Of a stretch of DNA of 64,000 nucleotides, positions 10,810-21,837 are shown one piece after another. Every line of letters starts with the position of its first letter. Position 1 is the first letter of the stretch. The notes beneath the pieces are model-generated. The model searched no databases, was not told the origin of the DNA, and was given only the letters and a program-made list of their open reading frames with translations. The stretch is from Heterobasidion occidentale (lineage: Eukaryota > Basidiomycota > Agaricomycetes > Russulales > Bondarzewiaceae). The DNA lies in contig JBCAQO010000004.1 in NCBI GenBank assembly GCA_039111635.1, positions 744,001-808,000 of the forward strand, written 5' to 3'. A program made the position numbers and the translations under genes.

Positions 10810-12200
10810 ATGTCTTTGACAAACCACAAATATATCCCTGCCGCCGTCGCCACCGCGACTAGAACAGGTATCGGGGTCATAATCGAAACTCTGTTCTATG
10901 GCAGGCATTCCGATTCTACGTGTTACAGACGGAGACTGATTTGTTGGCCCTTGGATAGGTATCTTCACAGCTCTCGTTTTTTTCTCGACGTATACCCTTG
11001 TGTAGGTTCCTTATTGATCTCAGATGTTCGTTGATGTTGACAATAATCAGTCAGAAAGGATCCAAAGCCAAGGTCAACATAGCAATGTTGGTTATAACCC
11101 TCTGCATGTTTGCGGTCTCTAGCGCTGTATGGGCATTGTCTTTGGCTGGCACCATCGTGTTCATCAAGGCTTTTGACCCATTCAACCCCATATCATCAGC
11201 GAAGCAAGCACAGAATATTTTATATAACACGAGCGAGCTCATATTCTTGATCAATGTATGTGCTATGTATCGTCGTATTCGGGTCGTATCTACGCCTATT
11301 TGTTCAGCCCATTCTCAGCGATGGTGTCGTTGTTTGGAGAGCATGTATATTATGGCAGGGAAACAGGCCTGCGTTGATTGTTGTGCTCTGTTTTCTTTCA
11401 GGGGGTTCCGCAGGTGAGTGTTATACGCTTTTTTATGAAAATGGATTTGACAAGTTGGCGTGCAAGCCGCCGAAATTATATTCGGAAAATGCCTTCTACA
11501 ACAGACGAGCTCTGTATTGTGCAATGATGGATCGCAAATTGCTTTTGGACTGGTTTTGTCGACTAACATTGTGGCGTCCTCCTCAATCTCGATCACTGCC
11601 TGGTGAGTCATGCAGGATAATTGTTTCACTAGTTTGGTACTCATTTTTCTTAGGAAGCATAGGCGACTCATAAAGGCCAGCCTTGGGCACCACAGCAAGA
11701 GAACCCTGGCAGAGAAGATTCTGGCTCTCCTTATTGAGTCTGGCGTGTTTTACTGTTCACTTTGTGTAAGTTAAGTTTTTTGTACTCTGAAAAAACAGTC
11801 ATCAATAACTCGATAGGTAATGACTATTTCTTTTGAGTACATCTCCCTCCCTGGAAACTCTGATGTGATCATATGGTCATGGCCGACAATCACTCATATC
11901 TCGGTGAGGCTATTCCCTCTGCTGGATGCTTATAATGTCAACTTGATCGATGCTCAGGGTATTTATCCCACCATCGTAATTCTTTTCGCCGCCTCCCAGT
12001 GCACAATATATGATTCATTCGGTGGCTTCGACAATCAAGCTACATTACCTGACATTCGATTTTGCTCTGCATCTGGAGTCATTGAAGAGACGGGAGAAGT
12101 TTATCAGCTGTCTAGTATCCCTAGAGAAGTGGATCTTACAGAGGTGCTGGAGGTCAGGCCAGTAGCGGCGAATATTGACGAGACGCGCATGATGATATAG
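10810..12200 (+). CDS. Multi-pass membrane protein, subfamily A copy 3 (intact)
   Basis: Eight exons (10810-10900, 10959-11001, 11051-11255, 11308-11413, 11467-11602, 11654-11765, 11817-11903, 11958-12200) join in phase to 340 aa. The protein shows about seven hydrophobic segments, including GIFTALVFFSTYTLV, VNIAMLVITLCMFAVSSAVW, FGLVLSTNIVASSSISIT and GIYPTIVILFAAS, with a conserved ILSDGVVVWRACILWQG stretch between helices. The C-terminal tail of about 60 residues is polar and probably cytosolic. Intron 1 appears to use a GC donor (TATGGCAGGC), as in copy 2. Exon 5 starts 44 nt earlier than in copy 2 because the ancestral acceptor (TTCGCAG) has become TTCGGAA, yet the frame stays open. This is the only complete subfamily A copy in the window. 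The function is unknown. Confidence 0.72.
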
Positions 12201-13871
12201 CCGGGCGGCAGGGAACATTGAGACTACTGCAGCACGTATTGTGCGAGAGTCGGCAGAGTAGGAGATCTCGGTAGATCACGTGTATAAGCACCATCCCCTT
12301 TAAGTTGTTCGTTCCTTGTCGTAAAGCCAGTCTGTGCTTCTTGGATTATCATTCCGATGGTCATGATATGGATCACCCTGTGCCAGCACTCAGACCCCAT
12401 CAGTAAAACAGCATCGGTGAGTGGGTACTCACTTTTCGCACCTTGAGTCGAGTCAGACTACTCTGCGTTGACGGCTGTTGTTGCACCGCCGTTATTTGAG
12501 ATCTCGAGCATTGAGGTAAAGCTATCACTAAGCTATCCTCAGAATTTATGTGTCAAATTCCATGGAGCAAGAAGTGACAAATCCTTTATTAAAACTCTCA
12601 GCCGTCATATCTCTGGAAATTTTCCACTCCGTCCCGTTCTGTGTTGCGATGCGCTTTTTGGAGTTATGTCAACGCTACTTCAATGGCGATATGTGACCCA
12701 GTTTCTGATCTGACAGGGTGCGTGTTGTCTCGGGCGTTGTATTTTTATTGACTATGCAGTTATCGATACTGCGGGGCATGACGCACTGGTGCGTGAGGCT
12801 CTCAGACATTTATTAGTTCATAGATTATTTACCTCCAAAAGACATTGGTATATATGCCAAGAGTAGAGATCAGGATTGTTCGGATCTACTTCCCTTTTTC
12901 TCCTCACCCTGATCAAGCCCTCGCTACCCTGATCTAGCCATCGCCACCCTGATTAACTCGATGTTTCACAAGTCAAAATGATAGGCAAACGATGAAACAT
13001 GGTGCTTTCAAAACAACAAAGGGACTGCTCATATTATCCATCAATTCGGTTGAACGTCAACGCGACGGCGTCTGGACGGTGCGCGAGAGGGGCCGGGTTT
13101 TTGACAGCTTTCTTTTTGAAGGGAAAAGCATGTTTCATCTCTGCCCTCATAAGTTTTCGACAAGCAGTATTCGCCTTCCGTAAACCATGATGGTGAGTCC
13201 GATCACTCCGATGCGGTATAGTATGCATTCACTGGTTGCGTTACAGACCAAAGGCCTCGGCTCAGGTAATGTGTGGACAGGTCTAGACGAGTCGGGAGAT
13301 GTATTCTGTGTGAGGCCTCTGGCTTGAAGCTATTGTTCATGCTCGCAAAATCAAGTCAGACGTCTCACTTCCAATCACCCAATGAATGCCCTTCGAGGTG
13401 ACCATGGACGCGTCCGGTCACGAAGAGGTCAGCAAGAGAGCGAGAAGGCGAGGTCATGGAGACCAGCAAGGATTTAGGAGCCATCTAGTGTCGAGCAGAG
13501 GGACAAGCCTACATAACAGATGTTTTCTGAACCCTTGAGGCAGTTGACCTTCTTTGACTTCAACGCTACTTCGGGTCTTATTTCGCGTTCATATGTGCTC
13601 CTTTGAAAAGACCGCTGATAAGGAGAGAAAGCCTAGTCAGCCGAAAGGATTTGGAAAAATGTTGGCAGATATTGTTCTTTGAATGCCGTAAGAATAGAAC
13701 CTCTGGGAGATAGTCAAGATTTTGATTCAATCCACATTTCGATTCCCAATCGAAACCAAAAAAAAAAAATACAATACACTCCATCCCGCTAGCTGGTATC
13801 TATGATGTCCATCGAGTATCGTGCGTCGTAAACGAGACGGACGACGTACGAGCGTCGAGCGAGGAAGGCTT
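12201..13871. other. Intergenic with a small degenerate direct repeat
   Basis: No gene is recognised. At about 12904-12958 a unit of roughly 21 nt (core ACCCTGAT.nAGCC.TCGC) occurs about two and a half times. A run of A follows near 13757-13768. Confidence 0.4.
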
Positions 13872-16079
13872 TTATAGGCCAGCCGCCGTCCGGAGCGCAG
13901 CATAGTTGGGCACGCCGAGGCCGGTGACCTATTGCAACAATGATGAGCACGTCATCGTAAATAGAAGGGGTCAGATGAACTCACAGGGTCCCAGCCGGCC
14001 TTCGCGGGGAAACCGTTGGTGCTGCAGCCAGGGTTGTCACCTGCGCAATAGACAGTCAGTCGCCATTACGTGCGAGGCACGCACGATTCGGGCTTACCAG
14101 TCGTGATGTCGGATAGCGCGCTGAGGCCAGTCGAGTACAGGAAGGGGTTCAAGAAGCCGAGGGGGCTGTCGCCAGCGGCGACCAACTCGTCGTTGAGCAA
14201 CGCGATGATGCTCGCGAAGATCGGGCTCGAGCAGCTCGTGCCGTCGACGGTCGCGGCGGAGCCCTGGTAGTAGATCTCGACAGCATGGCCCGCGGCAGCG
14301 ATATCGGGGAAACCGCGGCCCGAGGCGTTGTACTTGCCGCTGTTAGTGCTACCGAGTGCGGAGAGGTAGGTCGAGTGCGCAGAGGTCTGGTAGGATGGGA
14401 TGCCCCAGTAGTTGGAGAACCCGCCAGATGAGAAATCGGCCGAGGTCTCTGGGTAGCCGGAGGTCGCGCCGACGGAGGTCACGCTAGAAAGAGGCCATGT
14501 CGTTAGCTGTGGAGAATTGTCTTAGGAGCGCGAGGCGCACGTACTATGGGCAGCCCGACGGGAAGGTGGGGATGAAGGTAGTGCAGCTCTGGCTTTGGGA
14601 GCCGGAGACACCCCCGTCACCGGACGAGAAGAAGACGGACGTGCCACGGGCGCCGAGCTGAGCGTAGGCGTTGCACAAGGTGCTGTTATTATGCGCAAGA
14701 AGGTGTCGTGAGAACTCTGTCGAATAAATTGATATAAACAGTGCGATTCGAAACTCACTTGGCGAGCGAGCGTGAGATGTCGCTCTCGTCAGAGCCATAA
14801 GAGGTCGTCATGACATGAGGAGGCGTAGTTTCGGCAAGAAGGTGGTTAGCAGTGTCGAGGAATCCGAAGACGCCATCGGTGGAGTCGTCGCCCACGGAGA
14901 TGAAGACAGTGGGCACACCCGAGGCGACACCGATCGTGTACTGGACATCGAGGTTCTGTATCGGCAGTTATATCTTAGTTTGAACACCTGAAGTTCAAAA
15001 GAGTCAAATAAGACGCACAGCTTCAAGACCGGCATCGCTCGTGCTCTGGGGGTCCGATCCTCCATCGAGCGTCTCAAGAGTGAAAGTCGTAGATGACGAC
15101 AAGTCCTTGCGCAGCGAGGCCAAGAAGCTCTTCAGGTCAGACTGCGATGGCCCAATGGTCAGGAAACGATTGCATAAACAGGCAAGAATGTCACGTTACC
15201 TTTTGCGGGTATTGATCAATATAGCCGGTGACGGCAATTTTGTTCGAAGACTGCGTAGCGAGGGTCGTGGGGATGCCGTACATTGCCTGGAGACAAGCGG
15301 GCGTCACGGTCGTGCTGCAGGACGACGGAACTGCGTTGCTGGTCAAGTTGGCATCCGCGACAACGGATTTGACCTTAGGCAAAGGAATAGCCACAACGGG
15401 CTTGCGGTTAAGCGACGTTGGGAAGCTGGGTAAACATTCAATTCACTTTTTTGTCACGTGCGACGGAGAATGTGGGCGACGTACGTGATTGTGGGGTGCA
15501 CGAAGTCAAGGTGCCCCTGGAGGGAAGCAGGGATGGAGTACTCGAGAGTGCGGACGGTGTCGGTGTCAGTCGACAAGTGCTTGAAAGTAGCGAACTCGGC
15601 ATCGAAGAGAGAGTTGGCTTTCTCGACGGTCACATTGACCTGAAGCCAGTCGCCTGCGGGCGACGCCTTTGTGGCAGTCAAGCCATTCTGGGACAGCCAC
15701 TCGTTGACCAAGTCGAGACTCTCCTGCTTGGGGGCGACGAAGGCTTCAACCTGTGTCACCATTGATGCGACAATCAGTCAGCGGTTCATAAGGTTTTGAA
15801 GCGAAGGACTGTACACACCTCCTCCTTCGACAGGTACTGCTTGTACTTCGGGCTGCTGGGAGTGCTGACCGAGTACAGAGCATCCTCGAGTCCCTGAGGG
15901 TTGTTCTGCACGAGCGCCAGACGCAAGCTCAAAACTTGGCTCGAGGGCGCCGAGTCAGTCTTGACGAACCCTTGCGGGACGTTCTCACGCTTCTCGTGCA
16001 CACGCATGCGCGGTGAAGGCCCAGCCGCGGCGAGCGCAACGAGGGAAGCGAGGAGAGCGAACTTGACGTTGAAGAACAT
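13872..16079 (-). CDS. Secreted sedolisin-type serine peptidase (S53, tripeptidyl-peptidase like)
   Basis: Nine exons (16079-15819, 15750-15485, 15425-15200, 15141-15019, 14955-14759, 14682-14545, 14483-14098, 14040-13985, 13928-13872) give 569 aa. The order is a signal peptide (MFFNVKFALLASLVALAAAG), an inhibitory propeptide to about residue 190, then the catalytic domain. The Glu-Asp-Ser set of S53 is present: Glu291 and Asp295 in GLEANLDVQY and Ser487 in DGTSCSSP. FSSGDGG supplies the oxyanion aspartate, and the C-terminal GWDPVTGLGVPNY the calcium site. Such enzymes work outside the cell at acid pH, clipping peptides from the N-terminus. The ATG at 16079 was preferred over one 27 nt upstream because it begins the signal peptide directly. 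A TATA box lies about 90 nt upstream. The gene is intact. Confidence 0.92.
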
Positions 16080-16166
16080 CGCAAGCAAGAACCGAGCAGG
16101 GAGCAAGCGCGAGCTGGATCAAGAGACAGAATCCCTTGAGTTCTGTGTCGCAAACGAGAGGAAGCC

Positions 16167-16172
16167 TTTATA
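16167..16172 (-). promoter_or_regulatory. TATA box of the sedolisin gene
   Basis: GAGTATAAAGG on the minus strand lies about 90 nt upstream of the chosen ATG. Confidence 0.55.
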
Positions 16173-16199
16173 CTCGGGCAAAGCGGGCACGACCCGATA

Positions 16200-18378
16200 G
16201 CGCTCAAGCGGCACTAGTGGTAACACGCTGCGCTACGAAGAGGACCTCATTGATCATGCCGATCTCGAGCACAAGAGTCTAGAAGAGACCACATGCTCAT
16301 CGAAGGCGCAGACCTATAAGGAAGCCTACGGGTGTCGTGTACCATTAGGTTTTGGCGTCATGGTAGACTTCTCGTATTGGATTTGCGAAGATTTGCAGCG
16401 GATTTGCAGTGAATTTACCCAGCACGAAAGATAGAGAGCGGGATGAGTGAGGCCGCATTTGACGCTCCACGAGGTGCCCCGGTGGTAGTCGACGATGTGC
16501 ATATGGACAGCGGGAATATTGTCTCTGGTGGCCAGTGGTGGCCGTTGGCCTGGGGGAGAAAAGCTGGTTCCATCAGAGGTGGCAGGCGAAGGCACGCGGC
16601 ACTTCGTAGGGGCGTGCATGGTGAAAGAATTATCGGCTGTGGTTGTCATGTGCAGACATGATAGTGATAGCGGACCCGGGCACCGAGAACCACGACTCGA
16701 CGACTGGCATCTGCTAGATGCGGGGCGTGCATGCCCTGCTGTGGATGCGGTTATATAGCTTTCGTCTGCCAAGCTGCCAAGAACTCTCACCGTGTCTGTC
16801 GTTGTCTTGTCAGGTTGGCTGGAACATCTGGAAATCACCTCATAAGGATGTGTTTGATTCTGTTTGAAGTGGAACTGAGTTGAGGCTCATTGACGTTGAA
16901 GCAGGAGCATGGCAACCGCAGCGCCGGCTGATAGGAGCAGCCCGGCGCCATGATCATTTCATCCCGTCCGGCCCCGAAACAGGTTTTTGCACGTTGCTGT
17001 ACAAGCTTGCACAAGGTTGTCAATAGCCCTCGAGAATCTATGCAGTCTGATCCTGAAGCGCTGAAGGTGTATTTTCTATCTTCCTCATGTTTTCACTCTC
17101 GTTGGGGAATCATCAACGTTGATTTCAACGAAGGACACGCGGTTGAGCCTTCTTGCAGCTTCCTGTGGTGCTTGCAACACGGATTTACGTTCTCTGTGTC
17201 TCGCACAGGATTCTCAGATGAATTGCAATGAACTGTGAGTGAGACTGACAAGGACATCCATGACCTTACAGCACATTCTCGAAAAGTTGTCGCCTCGATA
17301 TATTCAATGGGCATTGCCCGCATCGATCCGAGACACGTTTTGGATGATATAAAAGACTTTGGGAGGGCTGCGAGCGGGCACAAGAGAACGAGCATCGTAT
17401 ATTGAACTGAAAATGTACACGGTGCGTAGAACGATTCAGCAGAACTGTTCCAACAGGTGTTCATTGTTCATACTCAATAGCGACGCACATTTCCCCGACT
17501 TCCCTCTTCGCACGACAATGGTTGACCGGGGCTGCTTATCGTCCTCGCTCCTGACGGATCCAAGCTCTCACCTCATCCGTATCCACACATACGAGCGAGG
17601 ACTTGACCGTAGATCGCGATCGTGTCAACAACAATCTCACCTTGCGTCTTACCGACTCGTGGCCGCCTTGCTAAGTATGTCCACGATGCTTGGAATGTAG
17701 TATACACACTCACACACTCCACCGATAGTCTCCTGTAGCATTATTTAGGTCGATGATCGCCTACGAGTGCTTGTCAACATATTTCAATGGTCACATTGGC
17801 GTCACGACCGAAGGCCTTGCGCTTATCGCGTCAGGTCATCGAGGTCTCGTTCCCGTTCCTCGCTGTGTTATTTTCTTTGATGACGATGATTCTCAGATGG
17901 TCGGCCTAGGTGAACGACATCGTATGTTTAATGGGGCTTAGAGATGCGGCCGGAGGTCAGCATCGCCTTATCCATCGGCAGACATGATCTAACTCACGGA
18001 GAAGGGTCAGGATCATGTTAGCGCCCTCCGTCGACACCTTCTTGATCAAATTGATGTGCGACTCTTTGGCGCAGAACAAGCAAATCGCGATCATCGGTAG
18101 ACGACGACATGAGCTGATCGTGTCATTCCATCTCACATAAACTCGTTTCAAGGTGCCAAGTACATTCTATTTGTGCCGCGCTGTGTATAGAGTCTAGTGC
18201 TGAACCCATTCCTAGTACTCGTGATACTCCTTCCTCTAGCGCTCGTGATTTGATGTCGCAGATATGGGACATGTGAAGACAGCAGACTGGGACATGCTGG
18301 GATCGAGGCAGGCGAAAGAATGACGAGGCAGGGGCGACTATTGCACGGAAATTCACACACCGCTTCTTCACTCTAGAG
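16200..18378. other. Intergenic, no gene seen
   Basis: This stretch of more than 2 kb holds only short unrelated frames. A GATATAAAAG motif near 17347 could be a TATA box, but no convincing gene follows it. Confidence 0.4.
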
Positions 18379-19478
18379 CTAGTCTCCACGCCCGCGCCCG
18401 CGCCCCTGTCCTCGCCTCGACACTGCTCTCGTCCCTCGCCCTCGTCCCCGTCCTCGCCCTCTTCCTGACCCTCGCCCGGTTTTCTGTCCCGTCTCGTCGC
18501 GCGATAGCTCCTCATCGATGCCGGGCCTGTTCTCCTTGTGACGCTTGAGGGAATCCCTGCGCGAGAGCGCGTCGTCGCATGAGTCACAGAAGGCCCTCTT
18601 TGATTTGTGACCCTTGGCCGTCGCCTGGTGCCTCTCCAGGTCTTCCTTCTTGCCAAACATTGACTGGCAGTGTTTGCAGCACCATATAGTGTCCTCGGAG
18701 GTCTTCTGTGACTGACTCTGGCTTGCCGAGACTGTTGAGTGCCACGGGCAAGGCCCTCCTCCTGCTGTTTGTGAGACTTCGGGTGGGAATCCGTCGATGT
18801 AGATGTCTTCGTCGGCGGATGCACCTGATATACATTCAAGATGGTAGAGGGCATTGTCCTCGCTGTCAACAAATCTATTCTCGTCGCTGCTGGAATTGGC
18901 TATGGCCTGCATCTTGTGTGTGCCTGGCCTCGACGTCGAGAGTCGGGATATGAGGTCAGAGCGAGAGGCATCATGGGTCTGTAACGATGAGCTTGCAGAC
19001 GCGCTTGGCTGCTGCTGAGGAGCAGGCTTCTCATAGTAGCCTAGCGGTGCATTCAACGCATAAGTATTAGGCCACACATACAGGAGGTTCTTGACTTACC
19101 GTGCTGGCTTCGCTGGTCTCCGGTTGGTGGCGACGTCGAGGACGCCGTGTGGTCTGGCGGATATGATAAGCTTCCCACTGGAGCCCAGGTTATGCGCTCG
19201 GCGTAGCGCCGCTCGTGCAGTGCATAGCCAAGCCTACCGATCTCGACTACGGTCTTCTGCAAGGATAAAGACATGATGGAGGTGAGTGATCTTCCGTGAC
19301 TGTAGGGGAATCGAGCTGCGGCCGCCAGCGCTAGACGAGGACGTTGACTCACATTTCTGTTGAGTTCTAAGGTATCCGTCGCTGAATTGAATATGTCGTC
19401 GTCTACATATGCCAGTAAATCCCGAACTTTCGTGTAGAACGATCCGGCGTCATCAGTGGCTCTGTTTGTGATGCTCAT
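18379..19478 (-). CDS. C2H2 zinc-finger protein with RG-rich tail
   Basis: Three exons (19478-19353, 19256-19100, 19040-18379) give 314 aa. The C-terminal third carries a C2H2 finger (CKHC, then F, L and two His ending KGH), followed after seven residues by a second finger, CDSC...SRRDSLKRH, that lacks the second histidine. This finger pair is common in basidiomycete transcription factors. After it comes a stretch of about 35 residues of repeated RG dipeptides, which could bind nucleic acid. The N-terminal two thirds are Ser/Gln-rich and probably disordered. The ATG at 19478 was chosen because the frame upstream of it is only a translated minisatellite; starting at 19610 would add 44 residues of YPLILT-type repeats. 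It is likely a nuclear regulator; its target is unknown. Confidence 0.75.
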
Positions 19479-19487
19479 GGAGATTAG

Positions 19488-19573
19488 TATGAGTGGGTAG
19501 ATGAGTATGAGTGGGTAGATGGGTATGAGTGGGTAGGTGAGTATGAGTGGGTAGGTGAGTATGAGTGGGTAGT
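19488..19573. repeat. 18-bp minisatellite, about five units
   Basis: The unit TATGAGTGGGTAGRTGAG is repeated from 19488, with units starting at 19488, 19506, 19524, 19542 and a partial one at 19560. It lies 10 nt upstream of the zinc-finger ATG, so it is probably in the 5' leader. Because 18 is a multiple of three, copy-number change would not shift the frame if it were translated. Confidence 0.85.
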
Positions 19574-21837
19574 GGTGTTTGGTGTGTGGGTGAGGGTGGT
19601 GGTCGAACACAAAGGTAGAGTTGGCAGTCTTCTTGTTCGCCCTTTTGTACTACAGGACAACAACGATGTGGCAGGACCCGCGGTGACTTTTTCATCTGAG
19701 GCGACTTGCCATCCATTGGGTGGCGACCAATCCTGTCCAGCGGCGACACGATTTCTTCTCAGAAGTCGCGTAATTCGCCACTAGGACCTGCATGCTTTGG
19801 CCTAGCGAACAAGCTTCCGCGTCTCGTGCCCTAGATATCTCGGATCGATATAGAACTCGCGTTATAAGAATTGTGGGTCCAAGCTTGGCATTGATTATCG
19901 GTGATGGCGGCAGTGTTGATGGGCAGATTGGAGTACAAGGGAAACTTCGCTTGCGCCTAGTGGCCTTCCAGGTTCAACCGGGCATGTGAACTCATGGCTG
20001 CCATCAACTTCGCGCACGTATTCTACTGCGGAGATTTTGGCGCCGCAAAGCGTTCATAGAATCGTCTAAGTCTTTGTGGCTACATCAAGTGAAAAGCCTT
20101 CATTCACGAAGTTGTGGGAGCGGCTATATAGTCGGACTCGCTGTGAGCTAGGTTGAGACGATGGATTGTACAGGACTATCTGCAGAGATATTTTGGAGCG
20201 ATCGCAATTGATCGGCTCCTGAAAAGTGCGAACAACCCAGCTGAGAGCAGACCTCGACCTTGTCCTCAGACATCAAATGAATCGAGTAGTTCGATTCCCC
20301 ACCCATTGAATAATCTTGTTCAGAGTTACAGATGCAGTGCTACTAAACAAAGATACAAACTCGAGCCTGAACAAACTCGAGCCTGAAAAAGCTACGATAT
20401 ACGATACCCAGGCTTGCCGCATGGATGGAAGATGATATAGGATTTTGAGGTACAGAATTGGCTGTGAGGTTCATCGGATAATACGCAGTGCACGCTACAC
20501 AATTCTACACAATACGCAGTGCACGCCACACGCCCCTAGGAGAACTCGGTGACAGGAGTGACGCCACGCCGTTTTTGAAGCGATCGTAGCCTGACGTGTG
20601 TTCAAACGAAGAGGAAGTGGCGCTAAGTGGGCCTGAATAATGAGGCGCCATCGGAAATTGGTGGTTCATGACGAACCAAGAAAAGGTAAGATGTGAAGAG
20701 ATTTGCGCGACGAGAAGGAGCTCACAAGATGGGATCAAAGACACGGCTATTTCAGACATCCAATATGGCGGAGAACGCACAGGGTGAGCCCAGAGCTGAA
20801 AGAAACCAATGTCGAAGTCTACACAAGACAGAATGGTGCAAATACAATAGCAATCTAATGCACACAAACCCACCGCATCACTCTCACAATTTCTAAACGT
20901 ATGATATGGCTCCAGGACACTATAATACTTGGGAGGATAGCTTGAGAGGAATTATTGAGCGAGAGAATGGCGCATAATAGCGTGCAGATGTAGATAGTAG
21001 GGATGAGGTCACCGGGAAAAGCCGGCGCGTTCAACTCCAGGACCTTATCGGGCGCTCTCGGACGACTCAACTTCATCGACTCATGTTGATGCAAGCGTCG
21101 ACCAACGCGAGTACATTTCGATGCTTCAGGGGAGCCGATGAACGCTCCACATACTGAGCGGTGACGCTTTGGCTTACTCGTTCGACGCGATCAGTCTCCA
21201 CGCCAATCGTGTCTCATGGTCAGCGTCCCTCGCCATTCGTCTGGAAGTTTCGTGCTGATACCACTGATCCATAGCCAACCTTCTACCTGTTTTACTCAAA
21301 TTTAATCTGACTTGCTTCGTGTCAGCGTATTCGTAAAAATTCACGGTCTGTCCAATCATTTGGACTCTTTTGCAAGTGTTTGCGTTGCTCCTCGGGCATT
21401 TGAAAGGGGTAGGAATGCCATTCATCGAATTTCAACGCGTCCAGTTACCTTGCCTCTGAGGCTTGAGCCTTCAGTGACAGCATACCAAGGGTGCATACGA
21501 TCCGGTCGGCAGTGGACCAAGGTGGGTCATCATGCCGGTGTATTTTGCTCCTCTTTTAGTCCTTACAGGATCTTTCTGCATACTCAAACCCTTTTGATGC
21601 TCACGTCTCCCAGATAATCCGATACCATTACTGAACTTCAGGACAGAGACCACAAAACGCGATCACGTGAGGCCGCTTTCGCGGAGTTCATATCTCATGA
21701 CCTTATTCGCACAGACAATGGGATCGCGTCGGAATAAAACCAGTGCACTTTACTCTGCATGCCACTGAGCATCCTCCTCGATTAAGTTAAAAACTAATCT
21801 CTCTATCACATCTCCCCCAGATCCCTATTCCAGTGTC
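19574..21837. other. Intergenic, no gene seen
   Basis: Several short frames exist on both strands, one with a hydrophobic stretch near 20900-21000 (-). None joins into a credible gene. A short direct repeat (ACGCAGTGCACGC) occurs near 20481 and 20513. Confidence 0.35.

Noticed and set aside
17340..17700. TATA-like motif followed by a short frame
   Set aside because: The downstream peptide has no recognisable features, and the motif alone does not make a gene.
19479..19610. N-terminal extension of the zinc-finger protein
   Set aside because: It consists mostly of translated minisatellite. The ATG at 19478 gives a normal start.
20505..21094. Two minus-strand frames with hydrophobic stretches
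   Set aside because: They could not be joined by credible introns and have no family motif.
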